Below are positions 9,734-20,759 of a DNA stretch of 64,000 nt, one piece after another. Position 1 is the first letter of the stretch. Each line of letters begins with the position of its first letter. The position numbers were made by a program, and so were the translations under genes. Location: contig NZ_JAQQLE010000003.1 in the NCBI RefSeq assembly GCF_028548475.1, positions 124,001-188,000 of the forward strand, in the 5' to 3' direction. The notes under the pieces were generated by a model, which was given only the letters and a program-made list of their open reading frames with translations, did not search any database and had not been told where the DNA came from. The stretch is from Vogesella margarita. GTDB lineage: Bacteria; Pseudomonadota; Gammaproteobacteria; Burkholderiales; Chromobacteriaceae.

Positions 9734-10429
9734 TCAATCATGATGCTGGCGCTGCCCGCACAGCGCCACCAGGCGCGCGGCAATATTATTGAGCGGCAAT
9801 ACCTCGTGTGCGGCGCCGAGTGCAATCGCCTCCTTGGGCATGCCGAACACCACGCAGGACGCCTCGTCCTGCGCGATATTGTGGGCGCCGGCCTCTTTCA
9901 GCTCGCCCATGCCGGAGGCGCCATCGCGCCCCATGCCGGTCAGGATCACGCCGATGGCATTGCGGCCGACAACGTTGGCCGCAGCACGGAACATCACGTC
10001 TACCGATGGCTTGTGACGGTTGACCGGCGGCCCCTGGTGCAAACCGATCGCGTAGCCGATGGTACCGGCCGGTTTGAGCAGCAGATGGGAGTGCCCCGGC
10101 GCGATATAGACCACGCCCGGCAGCAGGCGCTCGCCGTCTTCCGCCTCCTTGACCCGCAGCTTGCACAGCGAATCCAGCCGTGCGGCGAAGGACTTGGTGA
10201 ACATTTCCGGCATGTGCTGGGTGATGATGATAGGCGGCATCTGCTCCGGCAGCGCGCTCAGCAGCACCCGCAGCGCTTCGGTGCCGCCGGTGGACGATCC
10301 GATGGCGATGACCGCCTGGCGCCCCAGCGCCGCCCGTCCAGGCTGGCGCGGCAAGATGGCGTCGGCACTGTGACTGGGTGCGACTTCCAGCGGTTTGAAA
10401 TCCAGCCCTTCCCTACGCGGCATGACCAT
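9734..10429 (-). CDS. Stand-alone CheB-type protein-glutamate methylesterase domain
   Basis: The catalytic fold of CheB, which removes methyl groups from chemoreceptors. The 231 residues contain the Ser-His-Asp triad in [20 protein letters not shown] and [10 protein letters not shown], plus the PGHSHLLL and [11 protein letters not shown] motifs. The usual N-terminal receiver (about 140 residues) is absent; only about 40 residues precede the catalytic domain. The ATG at 10429 is chosen because AAGGGG lies 5-6 bases upstream; an in-frame ATG at 10453 has none. It lies 51 bases upstream of the FleR-like gene. It could act constitutively or under a separate control. Confidence 0.88.
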   Translation of the reverse strand: MVMPRREGLDFKPLEVAPSHSADAILPRQPGRAALGRQAVIAIGSSTGGTEALRVLLSALPEQMPPIIITQHMPEMFTKSFAARLDSLCKLRVKEAEDGERLLPGVVYIAPGHSHLLLKPAGTIGYAIGLHQGPPVNRHKPSVDVMFRAAANVVGRNAIGVILTGMGRDGASGMGELKEAGAHNIAQDEASCVVFGMPKEAIALGAAHEVLPLNNIAARLVALCGQRQHHD

Positions 10430-10472
10430 GTTTTCCCCTTGTGGCGGCGCCAAAGCGCGGCGTCAGGTTTTG

Positions 10473-10961
10473 TTATATTGCAGACAACTGCGCGCTGGCC
10501 TTGTCCAGCCAGCCGCGCGACGCCTGCTCCAGCAGGGCGAATACTGTGTCAAAACCGGCCTCCCCACCATAGTAGGGGTCCGGCACCTCGGCATCCGCCA
10601 GCATCAGCGCCAGCTCGCCCGGCCAGTCCGCCGGCATCAGCCGCCGCAATTGAGCCAAGTGATCGTAACCGGCGACCAGGATCAGATCAAACTGCTGCCA
10701 GTCTTGCAGCTGGAACGGCCGCGCCCGCAAGGCGCGCATGTCGACACCGTGACGCAGCGCCGCCGCCACCGTGCGCGGGTCCGCCGTTTCGCCGGCATGC
10801 CAGGCCGAGGTACCGGCGGAATCAATCTCGATCTGCGCCGCCAGGCCGGCGCGGCCAACGTCACGCGCAAAGATGGCGTGCGCGGTCGGCGAGCGGCAGA
10901 TGTTGCCGGTACAGATGAACAGCACCCGGAAACGGGCGGATGACAGGACTTTGTTTTTCAT
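10473..10961 (-). CDS. Low-molecular-weight protein tyrosine phosphatase
   Basis: Cytosolic cysteine phosphatase of about 162 residues. The P-loop CTGNICRSP (C-x5-R-S) is near the N-terminus, and the general-acid Asp lies in the DPYYGG motif near residue 125; both are required and intact. It starts 2 bases after the uvrB stop, so it may be co-translated with uvrB. No polysaccharide export gene is nearby, so a Wzb role cannot be inferred. A GTG at 10982 inside uvrB is a less likely start. Confidence 0.93.
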   Translation of the reverse strand: MKNKVLSSARFRVLFICTGNICRSPTAHAIFARDVGRAGLAAQIEIDSAGTSAWHAGETADPRTVAAALRHGVDMRALRARPFQLQDWQQFDLILVAGYDHLAQLRRLMPADWPGELALMLADAEVPDPYYGGEAGFDTVFALLEQASRGWLDKASAQLSAI

Positions 10962-10963
10962 GA

Positions 10964-12982
<2,019 letters not shown>

Positions 12983-13075
12983 TCACCCATTCGTCACGCC
13001 AATGATGGCTGGTCCAATTGTTTTTCATGGCATAAACAGAAAATCAATCCGGACAAATCCACTCTGGCGATTTAA

Positions 13076-13093
13076 AATAAAATCTGTTTTATT
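13076..13093. promoter_or_regulatory. AT-rich palindrome in the uvrB/pbpG divergent region
   Basis: AATAAAATCTGTTTTATT forms a 7-base inverted repeat around TCTG in the 144-base gap between divergent uvrB and pbpG. It may be a promoter or operator element; no regulator can be named. Confidence 0.3.
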
Positions 13094-13126
13094 GCGTCAC
13101 TCACCACGCATCGGAGCCACAAAAAG

Positions 13127-13981
13127 ATGCTAAAGAATTTATTTGTTGCTTGCGTGCTGGCGCTTGGCAGCGGTGCTGTCATGGCCGCCCAGCCGACAAG
13201 CTATCATCCGTCGGAAGCCGCACAGCCGCAATTGAGCTCGCACTCGGTCGCCATCGTCGACGGCCGTACCGGGCAGATGGTATTCGAAAAGAATGCCCGG
13301 CAAAAGTTGCCGATCGCCTCCATCACCAAGCTGATGACCGCAATGGTGGTGCTAGACGCCGGCCTGCCGCTGGACACGCCGATGACCATCGGCGAAGAGG
13401 AACTCGACCGCCTGAAGAACACCGGCTCGCGCTTGGCCGTCGGCTCCACGCTGACGCGTCGCGAAATGCTGCTGCTGGCGCTGATGTCGTCAGAAAACCG
13501 TGCCGCGGCCGCGCTGTCGCGCTACTACCCCGGCGGCCGTCCGGCGTTCATCGAACGCATGAACCAGAAAGCGCGCGCCATCGGCATGCAGAACGCCAGC
13601 TTCTACGACTCGACCGGGCTGGACGTGCGCAACAGCGCCACGGCGATGGATCTGGTGCGCATGGTCAAGGCTGCCAATCAGTATCCGCTGATCCGCCAGT
13701 TCACCACCATGACCGAGTACACGGCGCAGCCTACCCCCACTCGCACCCTGCACTACAAGAACAGCAATGCGCTGGTACGTGAAGGGCAGTGGCAGATCGA
13801 TCTGTCCAAGACCGGTTTCATCAACGAAGCCGGCGGTTGCTTGGTGATGGAAGCCGAAGTCGGCAGCCAGAAGCTGGTCTTCGTGCTGCTGGCCGCCAAC
13901 AGCTCGGCGGCGCGGGTGCGCGACGCGCGCTCGATCAAGAACTGGCTGGAATCCAATCCGCAAACCTGGCTCGCGGGCTGA
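13127..13981 (+). CDS. pbpG: D-alanyl-D-alanine endopeptidase, PbpG/PBP7 type
   Basis: Periplasmic class C penicillin-binding protein (peptidase S11) that cleaves peptidoglycan cross-links. The 284 residues start with a signal peptide (about 1-21, ending VMAA). Catalytic motifs are intact: SITK, SEN and KTG (SKTGFINEAGG). The length fits PBP7 without the extra C-terminal domain of PBP5-type carboxypeptidases. GGAG lies 10 bases before the ATG. A strong terminator follows. Confidence 0.93.
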   Translation: MLKNLFVACVLALGSGAVMAAQPTSYHPSEAAQPQLSSHSVAIVDGRTGQMVFEKNARQKLPIASITKLMTAMVVLDAGLPLDTPMTIGEEELDRLKNTGSRLAVGSTLTRREMLLLALMSSENRAAAALSRYYPGGRPAFIERMNQKARAIGMQNASFYDSTGLDVRNSATAMDLVRMVKAANQYPLIRQFTTMTEYTAQPTPTRTLHYKNSNALVREGQWQIDLSKTGFINEAGGCLVMEAEVGSQKLVFVLLAANSSAARVRDARSIKNWLESNPQTWLAG

Positions 13982-13989
13982 ACCGCACC

Positions 13990-14003
13990 AAGGTTGGCCG
14001 CAA
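13990..14003. repeat. Single copy of AAGGTTGGCCGCAA repeat downstream of pbpG
   Basis: Full 14-base consensus copy, 9 bases after the pbpG stop and just before its terminator. Confidence 0.8.
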
Positions 14004-14010
14004 GCAAAAA

Positions 14011-14035
14011 CCCGGTGCCTGGCACCGGGTTTTTT
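14011..14035 (+). terminator. Rho-independent terminator between pbpG and fbpC
   Basis: CCCGGTGCC and GGCACCGGG form a 9-base stem with a single-base loop, followed by six T. On the other strand the A-run before the stem also gives a U-tract, so it may serve both convergent genes. Confidence 0.9.
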
Positions 14036-14044
14036 CATGGCCGT

Positions 14045-15091
14045 TCAGCGCGCAAAGGCAATCAGGTGGTCCAGCTCCAGGCGGATGCCGATCGCCTCGC
14101 CGATGGCGTGGTTGTGATGGCTGGGCACCTGCGCCAGCACCTGCTGCCCGGACGGCAGCTGCAGCGTGTACATGAACTCGGAGCCCATGAACACCTTGCC
14201 CCTGACGGTGGCGGTCAGCGCGCTGTGGTCGTCGTGCACCACGTCGTCCGGACGCAGCAGCACGTCCACCTCTGCGCCGACCTGGTAGGCCAGCGGCGTC
14301 AGGCTGCAATACTCGCCCACCTCCAGCGTCACGCACTGCGGCCCGCTGATCACCGCCGGCACGAAGGCGCCCTGGCCGATGAAATCGGCGACGTAGCGGC
14401 TGACCGGCTCGTGGTACAGCTGGTAGGGCGACGCCCACTGCTGCAGGTGTCCCTCATGCATCACGCCGACCTTGTCGGCCATCGCGAACGCCTCCTGCTG
14501 GTCGTGCGTCACCATGATCGCGGTCATGCCCTGCTCTTTCAGGATGCCGCGCACCTCGTGCGACAGGCGCTGGCGCAGGTCGACGTCGAGGTTGGAAAAC
14601 GGCTCGTCCAGCAGCAAGAGCCGCGGTCGCGGCGCCAGCGCGCGTGCCAGCGCCACCCGCTGCTGCTGACCGCCGGACAGCTCGTGCGGATAGGCACCGG
14701 CCAGTGCAGACAGGCCGACCACCTCCAGCATCAGCCCGACGCGCGCCTTGCGCTCGGTGTCGGCGAGGCCGCGCAGGCCGAAGCCAACGTTGGCCGCAAC
14801 GTCCAGATGCGGAAACAGCGCATAGTCCTGGAACACCATCCCCACCGCGCGCAGATGCGCCGGCTTGCTGTACCCCGGGGCGGCGATACGCTCGCCGTTG
14901 AGGCGGATCTCGCCGCCGCGCAGCGGCTCGAAACCGGCGATGCAGCGCAGCACCGTGGTCTTGCCGCAGCCGGAGCTGCCCAGCAGGCAGGCGATCTCGC
15001 CCTCCGCCAGCTGGAACGACATGTTATCGATCACCGGCTTGCCGGCGTAGGCCTGGCTGACCGCATGCAACTGAAGCAAAGCATCCATCAA
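14045..15091 (-). CDS. fbpC: Iron(III) ABC transporter ATP-binding protein
   Basis: ATPase of the periplasmic ferric iron importer. The 348 residues contain Walker A GSSGCGKTT, signature LSGGQQQRVALARAL, Walker B LLLLDEP and the H-loop VTHDQQEAF, followed by a TOBE-like C-terminal regulatory domain (about 240-348). The start overlaps the fbpB stop by 4 bases. The gene order fbpA-fbpB-fbpC is the usual one for this system. Confidence 0.93.
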   Translation of the reverse strand: MMDALLQLHAVSQAYAGKPVIDNMSFQLAEGEIACLLGSSGCGKTTVLRCIAGFEPLRGGEIRLNGERIAAPGYSKPAHLRAVGMVFQDYALFPHLDVAANVGFGLRGLADTERKARVGLMLEVVGLSALAGAYPHELSGGQQQRVALARALAPRPRLLLLDEPFSNLDVDLRQRLSHEVRGILKEQGMTAIMVTHDQQEAFAMADKVGVMHEGHLQQWASPYQLYHEPVSRYVADFIGQGAFVPAVISGPQCVTLEVGEYCSLTPLAYQVGAEVDVLLRPDDVVHDDHSALTATVRGKVFMGSEFMYTLQLPSGQQVLAQVPSHHNHAIGEAIGIRLELDHLIAFAR

Positions 15092-16698
15092 GCAACATCC
15101 TTTTGACGTGACAACAGCAAGGTGGGAATCAGACCGACCAGCACCAGCACCACCGCCGGCAACGCCGCCTGGTCAAACACCCCTTCCGACGTCAAACCGT
15201 AAATCCTGACCGCCAGCGTGTCCCAGCCGAACGGGCGGGTCATCATGGTGATCGGCATCTCTTTCATCACATCGACAAACACCATCAGCACCCCGGTCAG
15301 CAGGCCGCCCTGCAGCAGCGGCAGGTGCACGTGGCGCAGCAGCGTGAAGCCGGAATAGCCGAGGTTGCGCGCCGCCTCTTCCTGGCTGCGCGTGATGCGG
15401 TTCATCGCCGCGTCCACCGCCGAGTAGCCGACGGCGAGAAAGCGCGACACGTAGGCCAGCAGCATCACCGCCAGCGTGCCCTTGAGCACCGCGGTGACAT
15501 CCTGGCCAGCGAAGAAGTGCTCGATCAGCACATTGTCCAGCCAGGCAATCGGCACGAAGATGCCGACCGCCAGCACGGTGCCCGGTACCGCGTAGCCCAG
15601 CGTCGCCACCCGCGCCAGCAGCCGTACCAGCGCACCACCGTCACGGCGGCGGGCATAGGACAGCAGCAGAGCGATGCCGACGATGATCAGCGCCGCCATC
15701 ATCGACAGCATCACCGAGCGCAGCGCGTAGCCGAACAGCGCCTCGTTCCACTCCTGTTCCAGCGCGCCCCACGACCACACCAGGAGCTGGCCGAAGGGCA
15801 GCACGAAGGCCAGCACCAGCACCAGCAGCGCGTAGCCGCTGGCCAGCCAGGCCCGCGCGCCGGCCAGCCGCAGGCGCGGCAGTGGCGCGGCGCGGCCGGC
15901 CTGCACATAGGCGCGACGGCCGCGCGCATACTGCTCCAGCGCCACCATCACAAAGATCAGCGCCACCAGCAGCGACGCCAGCTGTTTGGCGGTATCCAGC
16001 GAGAACAGCGAGAACCACGCCTTGTAGATGGCGGTGGTGAAGGCATCGAAGTTGAAGATCGACACGGTGCCGAAATCGGCCAGCGTTTCCATCAGCGCCA
16101 GGATCAGGCCGCCCATGATCCACGGCCGCGCCATCGGCAGCGCGATGCGCCAGAAACCGGCGCTGCGCGACAGGCCCAGCGTCTGCCCCACTTCCAGCGC
16201 ACGGCGGCCCATGGTGGAGAAGGCGTTGCGCGCCAGAAGGTAGACGTAGGGATAGAAGGCGAGGCTCATCACCAGCACCAGGCCACCGGTGGAACGGATG
16301 GGCGGAAACCAGCGCGTATTGTCGAAGTGCTCGCGCAGCAGGGTCTGCACCGGGCCGGAAAAATCGAACAGCCCGACCTGGGCGAAGGCCATCACGTAGG
16401 CCGGCATCGCCAGCGGCAGCATCAGCGCCCAGTTGAACTGCTTGCGGCCCGGAAAATCGTACACCGCCACCAGCCAGGCCAGCGGCACGCCGAGCAGCAG
16501 CACGCCGGCGGCCACGCCCAGTACCAGCCACAGCGTGTTGTTCAGCAGTTCCGGCAACGCGTAGTCGAGCAGGTGCTGCCAGATCACCGGATCCGGCGTC
16601 AGCGACGAGAACACGATCACGGCAAGGGGAATCAGCGTCAGCAGGCTGACCAACAGGGCGACAAGCGGCCAGCGCCAGCGTCGGAAAACGGATGGCAT
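15088..16698 (-). CDS. fbpB: Iron(III) ABC transporter permease
   Basis: Inner-membrane permease with two fused permease halves (about 12 helices, 536 residues), each with an EAA-type loop (ALEVGQTLGLSRSAGFWRIALPMARPW; SQEEAARNLGYSGFTLLRHVHLPLL). The ATG at 16698 starts just before the first helix. An alternative ATG at 16764 has a better GAGG Shine-Dalgarno, but its extra 22 residues would be encoded across a hairpin (16719-16741), so I treat that region as untranslated. The start is uncertain. Confidence 0.9.
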   Translation of the reverse strand: MPSVFRRWRWPLVALLVSLLTLIPLAVIVFSSLTPDPVIWQHLLDYALPELLNNTLWLVLGVAAGVLLLGVPLAWLVAVYDFPGRKQFNWALMLPLAMPAYVMAFAQVGLFDFSGPVQTLLREHFDNTRWFPPIRSTGGLVLVMSLAFYPYVYLLARNAFSTMGRRALEVGQTLGLSRSAGFWRIALPMARPWIMGGLILALMETLADFGTVSIFNFDAFTTAIYKAWFSLFSLDTAKQLASLLVALIFVMVALEQYARGRRAYVQAGRAAPLPRLRLAGARAWLASGYALLVLVLAFVLPFGQLLVWSWGALEQEWNEALFGYALRSVMLSMMAALIIVGIALLLSYARRRDGGALVRLLARVATLGYAVPGTVLAVGIFVPIAWLDNVLIEHFFAGQDVTAVLKGTLAVMLLAYVSRFLAVGYSAVDAAMNRITRSQEEAARNLGYSGFTLLRHVHLPLLQGGLLTGVLMVFVDVMKEMPITMMTRPFGWDTLAVRIYGLTSEGVFDQAALPAVVLVLVGLIPTLLLSRQKDVA

Positions 16699-16718
16699 AG
16701 AAAAGGACAGGCGAAAAT

Positions 16719-16741
16719 CAAAAGGCGGATTATCCGCCTTT
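16719..16741 (-). terminator. Second hairpin between fbpA and fbpB
   Basis: AAAGGCGGAT and ATCCGCCTTT form a near-perfect stem followed on the minus strand by a T-rich stretch. Together with 16782-16803 it may reduce read-through into fbpB. Confidence 0.5.
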
Positions 16742-16781
16742 AGCCCCTGTGGCTCAAACGGCATGCACGGACCTCGCAAAG

Positions 16782-16803
16782 AAAAAAGGGCGCCACGGCG
16801 CCC
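16782..16803 (-). terminator. Intercistronic terminator/attenuator after fbpA
   Basis: On the minus strand GGGCGCC and GGCGCCC form a 7-base stem with a 2-base loop followed by six T. Such hairpins after binding-protein genes commonly keep permease expression below that of the binding protein. Confidence 0.8.
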
Positions 16804-16825
16804 CCGGTTTCACCCCGCGACGGGA

Positions 16826-17824
16826 TTACTTGTAGCCGACGCGGTCCATCAGCATCACGGCTTCGGCCTGTTTCGAGCCGGCCACCTTGACGTTGATCAG
16901 GTTGTGCTTGAAGTTGCCCCACGACGCCACCAGTGCATCGGCCTTCACTTTCGGGTTGGCCGGATACTCGTAGTTGACGTCGGCGAACATGTTCTGCGCC
17001 TTGTCGGACGACAGCCACTCCAGCAGTTTCACTGCACCCTTCACGTTCTTGGCATAGCGCACGACACCGGCGCCGGACACGTTGACGTGGGTGCCCTTGC
17101 CAGCCTGGTTGGCCCAGAACGGGCTGACCGGGAAGCCCGGGTTCTTGGCCACGATGCGGCCGTAGTAGTAGGTGTTGGCCAAGCCGACATCACACTGGCC
17201 GGCGGCAATCGCCTCCAGCACCGCGGTGTCGTTGCCGAACGGGGCAGTCGCCAGGTTGTTGACCCAGCCCTTGACCATGCGCTCGGTGGCTACCGGGCCG
17301 ATATCGGCGATCATGGTGGCGATCAGCGACTGGTTGTAGACGTTCTTCGAGCTGCGCAGGCACAGTTTGCCCTTCCATTTCGGGCTGGCCAGGTCTTCGT
17401 AGGACGCCAGCTGCGCCGGCTTGACAGTGTTCTTGTTGTAGAAAATGGTACGGGCACGGACCGACAGGCCGAACCAGTTGTTGTCCGGGTCGCGCAGGTT
17501 GGCCGGAATGTTGGCGCTCAACACCGCCGACTTGACCGGCTGCAGCAGGCGCATGTCGTCGGCTTTCCACAGGTTGCCGGCGTCCGTGGTCATGAAGATG
17601 TCGGCCGGGGAGTTGCTCCCTTCTGCCTTCAGGCGCTCCATCAGCGGGCCTTCCTTGTCGGAAATGACCTTGATCGCAACACCGGTTTCCTTGCTGTACG
17701 CGTCGAACAGCGGCTTGATCAGCTGCTCGGCACGGGAGCTGTACACCACGATTTCTTCCGCGGCGGCGGATCCGGCGAAGACAGCCAGCAGCGAGGCAAG
17801 CAATACCTTTTTGTTCACAGTCAC
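16826..17824 (-). CDS. fbpA: Periplasmic iron(III)-binding protein
   Basis: Ferric-ion binding protein that delivers Fe3+ to FbpBC. The 332 residues include a signal peptide (about 1-22, cut after AAA), the early [20 protein letters not shown] fold start, and the adjacent iron-ligand tyrosines in ANTYYYGR. Length and motifs match FbpA/FutA-type class C binding proteins. A Fur-like box lies about 60 bases upstream, so iron repression is likely. Confidence 0.95.
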   Translation of the reverse strand: MTVNKKVLLASLLAVFAGSAAAEEIVVYSSRAEQLIKPLFDAYSKETGVAIKVISDKEGPLMERLKAEGSNSPADIFMTTDAGNLWKADDMRLLQPVKSAVLSANIPANLRDPDNNWFGLSVRARTIFYNKNTVKPAQLASYEDLASPKWKGKLCLRSSKNVYNQSLIATMIADIGPVATERMVKGWVNNLATAPFGNDTAVLEAIAAGQCDVGLANTYYYGRIVAKNPGFPVSPFWANQAGKGTHVNVSGAGVVRYAKNVKGAVKLLEWLSSDKAQNMFADVNYEYPANPKVKADALVASWGNFKHNLINVKVAGSKQAEAVMLMDRVGYK

Positions 17825-17881
17825 ACTCCTTTAAAGCCCGTTGTCAGGCATGGCATCGATGACCGGGATTGTAATAAAGAC

Positions 17882-17900
17882 AAGAATCGTTATCAACATC
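17882..17900 (-). promoter_or_regulatory. Candidate Fur box upstream of fbpA
   Basis: On the minus strand GATGTTGATAACGATTCTT matches the 19-base Fur consensus at 13 positions by my count, and lies in the AT-rich promoter region of fbpA. Confidence 0.6.
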
Positions 17901-17960
17901 AATTTGCAACGGGCTTGATTCAGGTCAGGGGGCACAGAGGGCGGGCACCGCCGGGTCAGA

Positions 17961-18001
17961 CCAAGGTTGGCCGCAATGCAGCGGCTTGCGGCCAACCTTG
18001 G
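17961..18001. repeat. Inverted pair of the GTTGGCCGCA repeat between fbpA and flgT
   Basis: CCAAGGTTGGCCGCAA (17961-17976) and TTGCGGCCAACCTTGG (17986-18001) are perfect 16-base inverted arms with a 9-base loop, 16 bases past the flgT stop. There is no U-run. Confidence 0.9.
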
Positions 18002-18017
18002 CGGCATGCGGCGCGGC

Positions 18018-19307
18018 TCAGCGCCGCACCGGGAAGCGCACCCAGTCGCCGGTCTCCACCGTGCCGCGGGCATTGCGCAGCAGCGCCACCGCCAGCCGCG
18101 GCTGCACCTGCAGCAGCTCGATATCGCCGATCACCCGCTCCGGCAGCCCCAGCACCACGCCGTCGCCACGGCGAATCTCGGTCCGCGGCTGCTGCTTGTA
18201 GACGATGAGACGATCGGCACTGGCCAGCCCGTCCAGCGTGCCGGCGCCCAGGTAGACGCGGTCGCCATCCACCCGCACCACCCGCGCCGCAAACGGCAGG
18301 CAGTGCATGGTATTCGCCAGCTTGCCGGCAATCCCGTCCAGCAGCGTCGCCACGCTGCGACCGTAGTCGTTCTGCTGGAAGCGGCTGAGATCGAAGACAC
18401 GCAGCGAGCTGTCGTGCACCGCGCCGTGCGCCGTCGTTTCCGCTGTGGCCGTGGCCAGCACGCCGCCGGTCAGCGCGTCGTACAGCCAGTATTCGACGGC
18501 GAAGCGGCGCTCCACCGGCACCACCCGTGCCGAGGCGCCGAACAGGCCGGCCAGCGGCCCGTTGTAATACACCCCGGCCTCGCTGCCGCTGGCGCCACCA
18601 AACGCGCCCAGCCGCGGCTCCTTGCGGGTGACGGCGGTATCGAGCACCCGCCCGGCCAGCACGAACTGCACCTCCTCGCGACGGCCGATGTCGCGCACGG
18701 CGTCGCTGGCCTGCCACGGCTCCTGCACCTTGCCGCCGGGGAACAGAGACACGTTGCCGGCATCCAGCGCGCGCACGTCGCGCAGCGCATTCAGCCGCCG
18801 CGACAGCTCGGTCGGCAGCCAGGTCGCGAGATTTCCGAGGTCGCCGGCATCCTGCGGCTGCGGCACCTCGAAATAGGTGCTGACCAGCCGCCGGGTCAGG
18901 AAACGCCCGGCCGGTGTCGCCGGACGGGCGCAGGCCTGGCTGGCGGCGGAAGCGGCAGCCGGTTCGGCAACGGACACCGGCTCCGCGGTATCGACCTCCA
19001 CCGTGACAAACAGTAGCCCGTCGCGCTGGCTTTCCTGCAACACGCGCGGCGTGCCCGGCAGCGTCAGCGGGCCGGTCATGCTCGATTCGGTCAGCTCGCC
19101 GTTATCGAGTCGCGACGTAGCCTGCAGCGTGCCGGCGTGGGTCATCGCCATTTGCCGCACCGCGTCCTCGATCGCCTGCTGCCGCGCCACGACGCGGCCG
19201 GACTCCAGCGAGGCGACGCCTTCGGCACGATACACCTCGGCCACCGCCGGCCCCGCCAACAAAAACGCCGCCCACAGGGCGGCGTAACAGAATGGTTTAG
19301 TCTTCAT
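18018..19307 (-). CDS. FlgT-like flagellar assembly protein (H-ring component)
   Basis: Periplasmic protein of about 429 residues with a signal peptide (MKTKPFCYAALWAAFLLAGP...VAE). The N-terminal EGVASLESGRVVARQQAIEDAVRQ pattern is that of FlgT domain 1; the middle and C-terminal parts (VYLGAGTLDGLASADRLIVY) also fit FlgT. In Vibrio, FlgT builds the H-ring around the basal body and supports outer-membrane passage of sheathed or polar flagella. The start at 19307 gives a clean signal peptide and lies 8 bases after the upstream lipoprotein gene. FlgT is the best match, though the family diverges strongly. Confidence 0.75.
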   Translation of the reverse strand: MKTKPFCYAALWAAFLLAGPAVAEVYRAEGVASLESGRVVARQQAIEDAVRQMAMTHAGTLQATSRLDNGELTESSMTGPLTLPGTPRVLQESQRDGLLFVTVEVDTAEPVSVAEPAAASAASQACARPATPAGRFLTRRLVSTYFEVPQPQDAGDLGNLATWLPTELSRRLNALRDVRALDAGNVSLFPGGKVQEPWQASDAVRDIGRREEVQFVLAGRVLDTAVTRKEPRLGAFGGASGSEAGVYYNGPLAGLFGASARVVPVERRFAVEYWLYDALTGGVLATATAETTAHGAVHDSSLRVFDLSRFQQNDYGRSVATLLDGIAGKLANTMHCLPFAARVVRVDGDRVYLGAGTLDGLASADRLIVYKQQPRTEIRRGDGVVLGLPERVIGDIELLQVQPRLAVALLRNARGTVETGDWVRFPVRR

Positions 19308-19315
19308 CTGCGCCG

Positions 19316-20014
19316 TCAATGCGAAACATAGTAGTCGCCACCGTAGACACAACCGCTGTCGGTACAGCCCAGCTTGCTGCCGTCGGCGGCAGGCAGCACC
19401 CGCGCCGCGGTCGCCACGTTGCCGGTGGTCACCAGCGCGCTACGATAAGCCTTGAAGAAGCCTTCGTCCAATACCACCTCGCCGATGGTCTCGCTGCTGC
19501 CGTCGGCCTTGAACTCGGTGGACAGCAGCCGCACGCCGCGCAGGTAGGCATCGACGAACACGCGGTAGCTGTCGTTGGCCGCAATCATGTTGCCGACGGT
19601 ACTGCTACCGGACAGCTTGAAGCCCTGCACCTGCTCTGCCACTGCGCGATAGGCATCCAGCTGCGAGGCGCGCATCGCCAGCAGGCGACGCTGCACCGGC
19701 GACAGGGTACGGCTGGCCGGCGGCGCGCCGTAGCCGACCACGCGGATGCGCAGTGCATTGTACTTTTCCGCCTCCTTGGCGGCCGGCTCGGCCAGCGGGC
19801 CGACATAGCCGCCGCCCATCATCACGCCGCCCTGGGTCATCACCGGCTGCCGGGAGATGCCCGGCTGCTCGTGGCTACCCGCCACCGCAGGCGCATCGGC
19901 AACCACCATCCAGCCTTCGCCGCCCGCCTCCTGCGCCACCGGCGCCGCGGACGAGGCGCAGGCCGTCAGGGACACCAGAGCCAGCAGACTTGTTGCCATA
20001 ACCGTTTTTTTCAT
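19316..20014 (-). CDS. FlgP/LPP20-type flagellar outer-membrane lipoprotein
   Basis: Lipoprotein of 232 residues with a clear lipobox (LTAC, Cys at about 19). The C-terminal region SPVQRRLLAMRASQLDAYRAVAEQVQGFKL is the LPP20/FlgP signature, followed by DAYLRGVRLLSTEFKADGS. FlgP forms the basal disk or outer-membrane ring together with FlgT-like proteins. It precedes flgT in a two-gene operon. Distinction from other LPP20 lipoproteins rests on this neighbour. Confidence 0.75.
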   Translation of the reverse strand: MKKTVMATSLLALVSLTACASSAAPVAQEAGGEGWMVVADAPAVAGSHEQPGISRQPVMTQGGVMMGGGYVGPLAEPAAKEAEKYNALRIRVVGYGAPPASRTLSPVQRRLLAMRASQLDAYRAVAEQVQGFKLSGSSTVGNMIAANDSYRVFVDAYLRGVRLLSTEFKADGSSETIGEVVLDEGFFKAYRSALVTTGNVATAARVLPAADGSKLGCTDSGCVYGGDYYVSH

Positions 20015-20173
20015 TACGTTCTCCGCCTACTGATTACATTGCATGTCGTGTTATTGCGTCATCGGTTTATCGGCCGCTGCCGCACAATCTTTAATGCATG
20101 GCTGCCGTCCGCGCCGGCTGGCACATCGCCGCCGGCCTCATGGTAAACTGCGCGCCTCAACTCTCCGGAAACC

Positions 20174-20743
20174 ATGGCCATGAAGAAGATTGCCGCCCTC
20201 GCCCTGCTGTTGCTGCCGCTGCTGGCCAGCGCCGCGCCGAAAGTGGAGCTGCAGACCAACAAGGGTCTGATCACCGTCGAGCTGGCGCCGCAAAGCGCGC
20301 CCAAGACCGTCGACAACTTCACCCGCTACGTCAAGGCCGGCCATTACGACAACACGGTGTTCCACCGCGTGATCGACGGCTTCATGATCCAGGGTGGCGG
20401 TTTTACCATCGACGGCGGGGCGCTGTCACAAAAACCGACACGCGCACCGATCGCCAACGAGGCGGACAACGGCCTGAAGAACGTGATCGGCAGCATCGCC
20501 ATGGCGCGCACCAACGATCCGCACTCGGCGACCTCGCAATTCTTCATCAACCTGGTCAACAACGACTTCCTGGACTTCCGCAGCAAGACGCCACAAGGCT
20601 GGGGCTACACCGTGTTCGGCAAGGTGACCGCCGGCATGGATGTCGTCAACCGCATTGCCAAGTCGCGTACCGGCTACATCGGCGGCATGCAGGATGTGCC
20701 GATGGAACCCATCGTGATCCAGAAAGCCACTTACAAACCCTGA
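20174..20743 (+). CDS. ppiA: Periplasmic peptidyl-prolyl cis-trans isomerase (cyclophilin A type)
   Basis: Cyclophilin of 189 residues with a signal peptide (about 1-22, [11 protein letters not shown]). Core motifs are present: [33 protein letters not shown] and [15 protein letters not shown]. It assists proline isomerisation of exported proteins. It is followed 16 bases later by a cytoplasmic paralogue. A second in-frame ATG at 20180 is also possible. Confidence 0.93.
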   Translation: MAMKKIAALALLLLPLLASAAPKVELQTNKGLITVELAPQSAPKTVDNFTRYVKAGHYDNTVFHRVIDGFMIQGGGFTIDGGALSQKPTRAPIANEADNGLKNVIGSIAMARTNDPHSATSQFFINLVNNDFLDFRSKTPQGWGYTVFGKVTAGMDVVNRIAKSRTGYIGGMQDVPMEPIVIQKATYKP

Positions 20744-20759
20744 TCCCCAAGGACCCATC

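Noticed and set aside
12983-13126. LexA box for uvrB
   Set aside because: No CTGT-N8-ACAG match was found; only an AT-rich palindrome is present.
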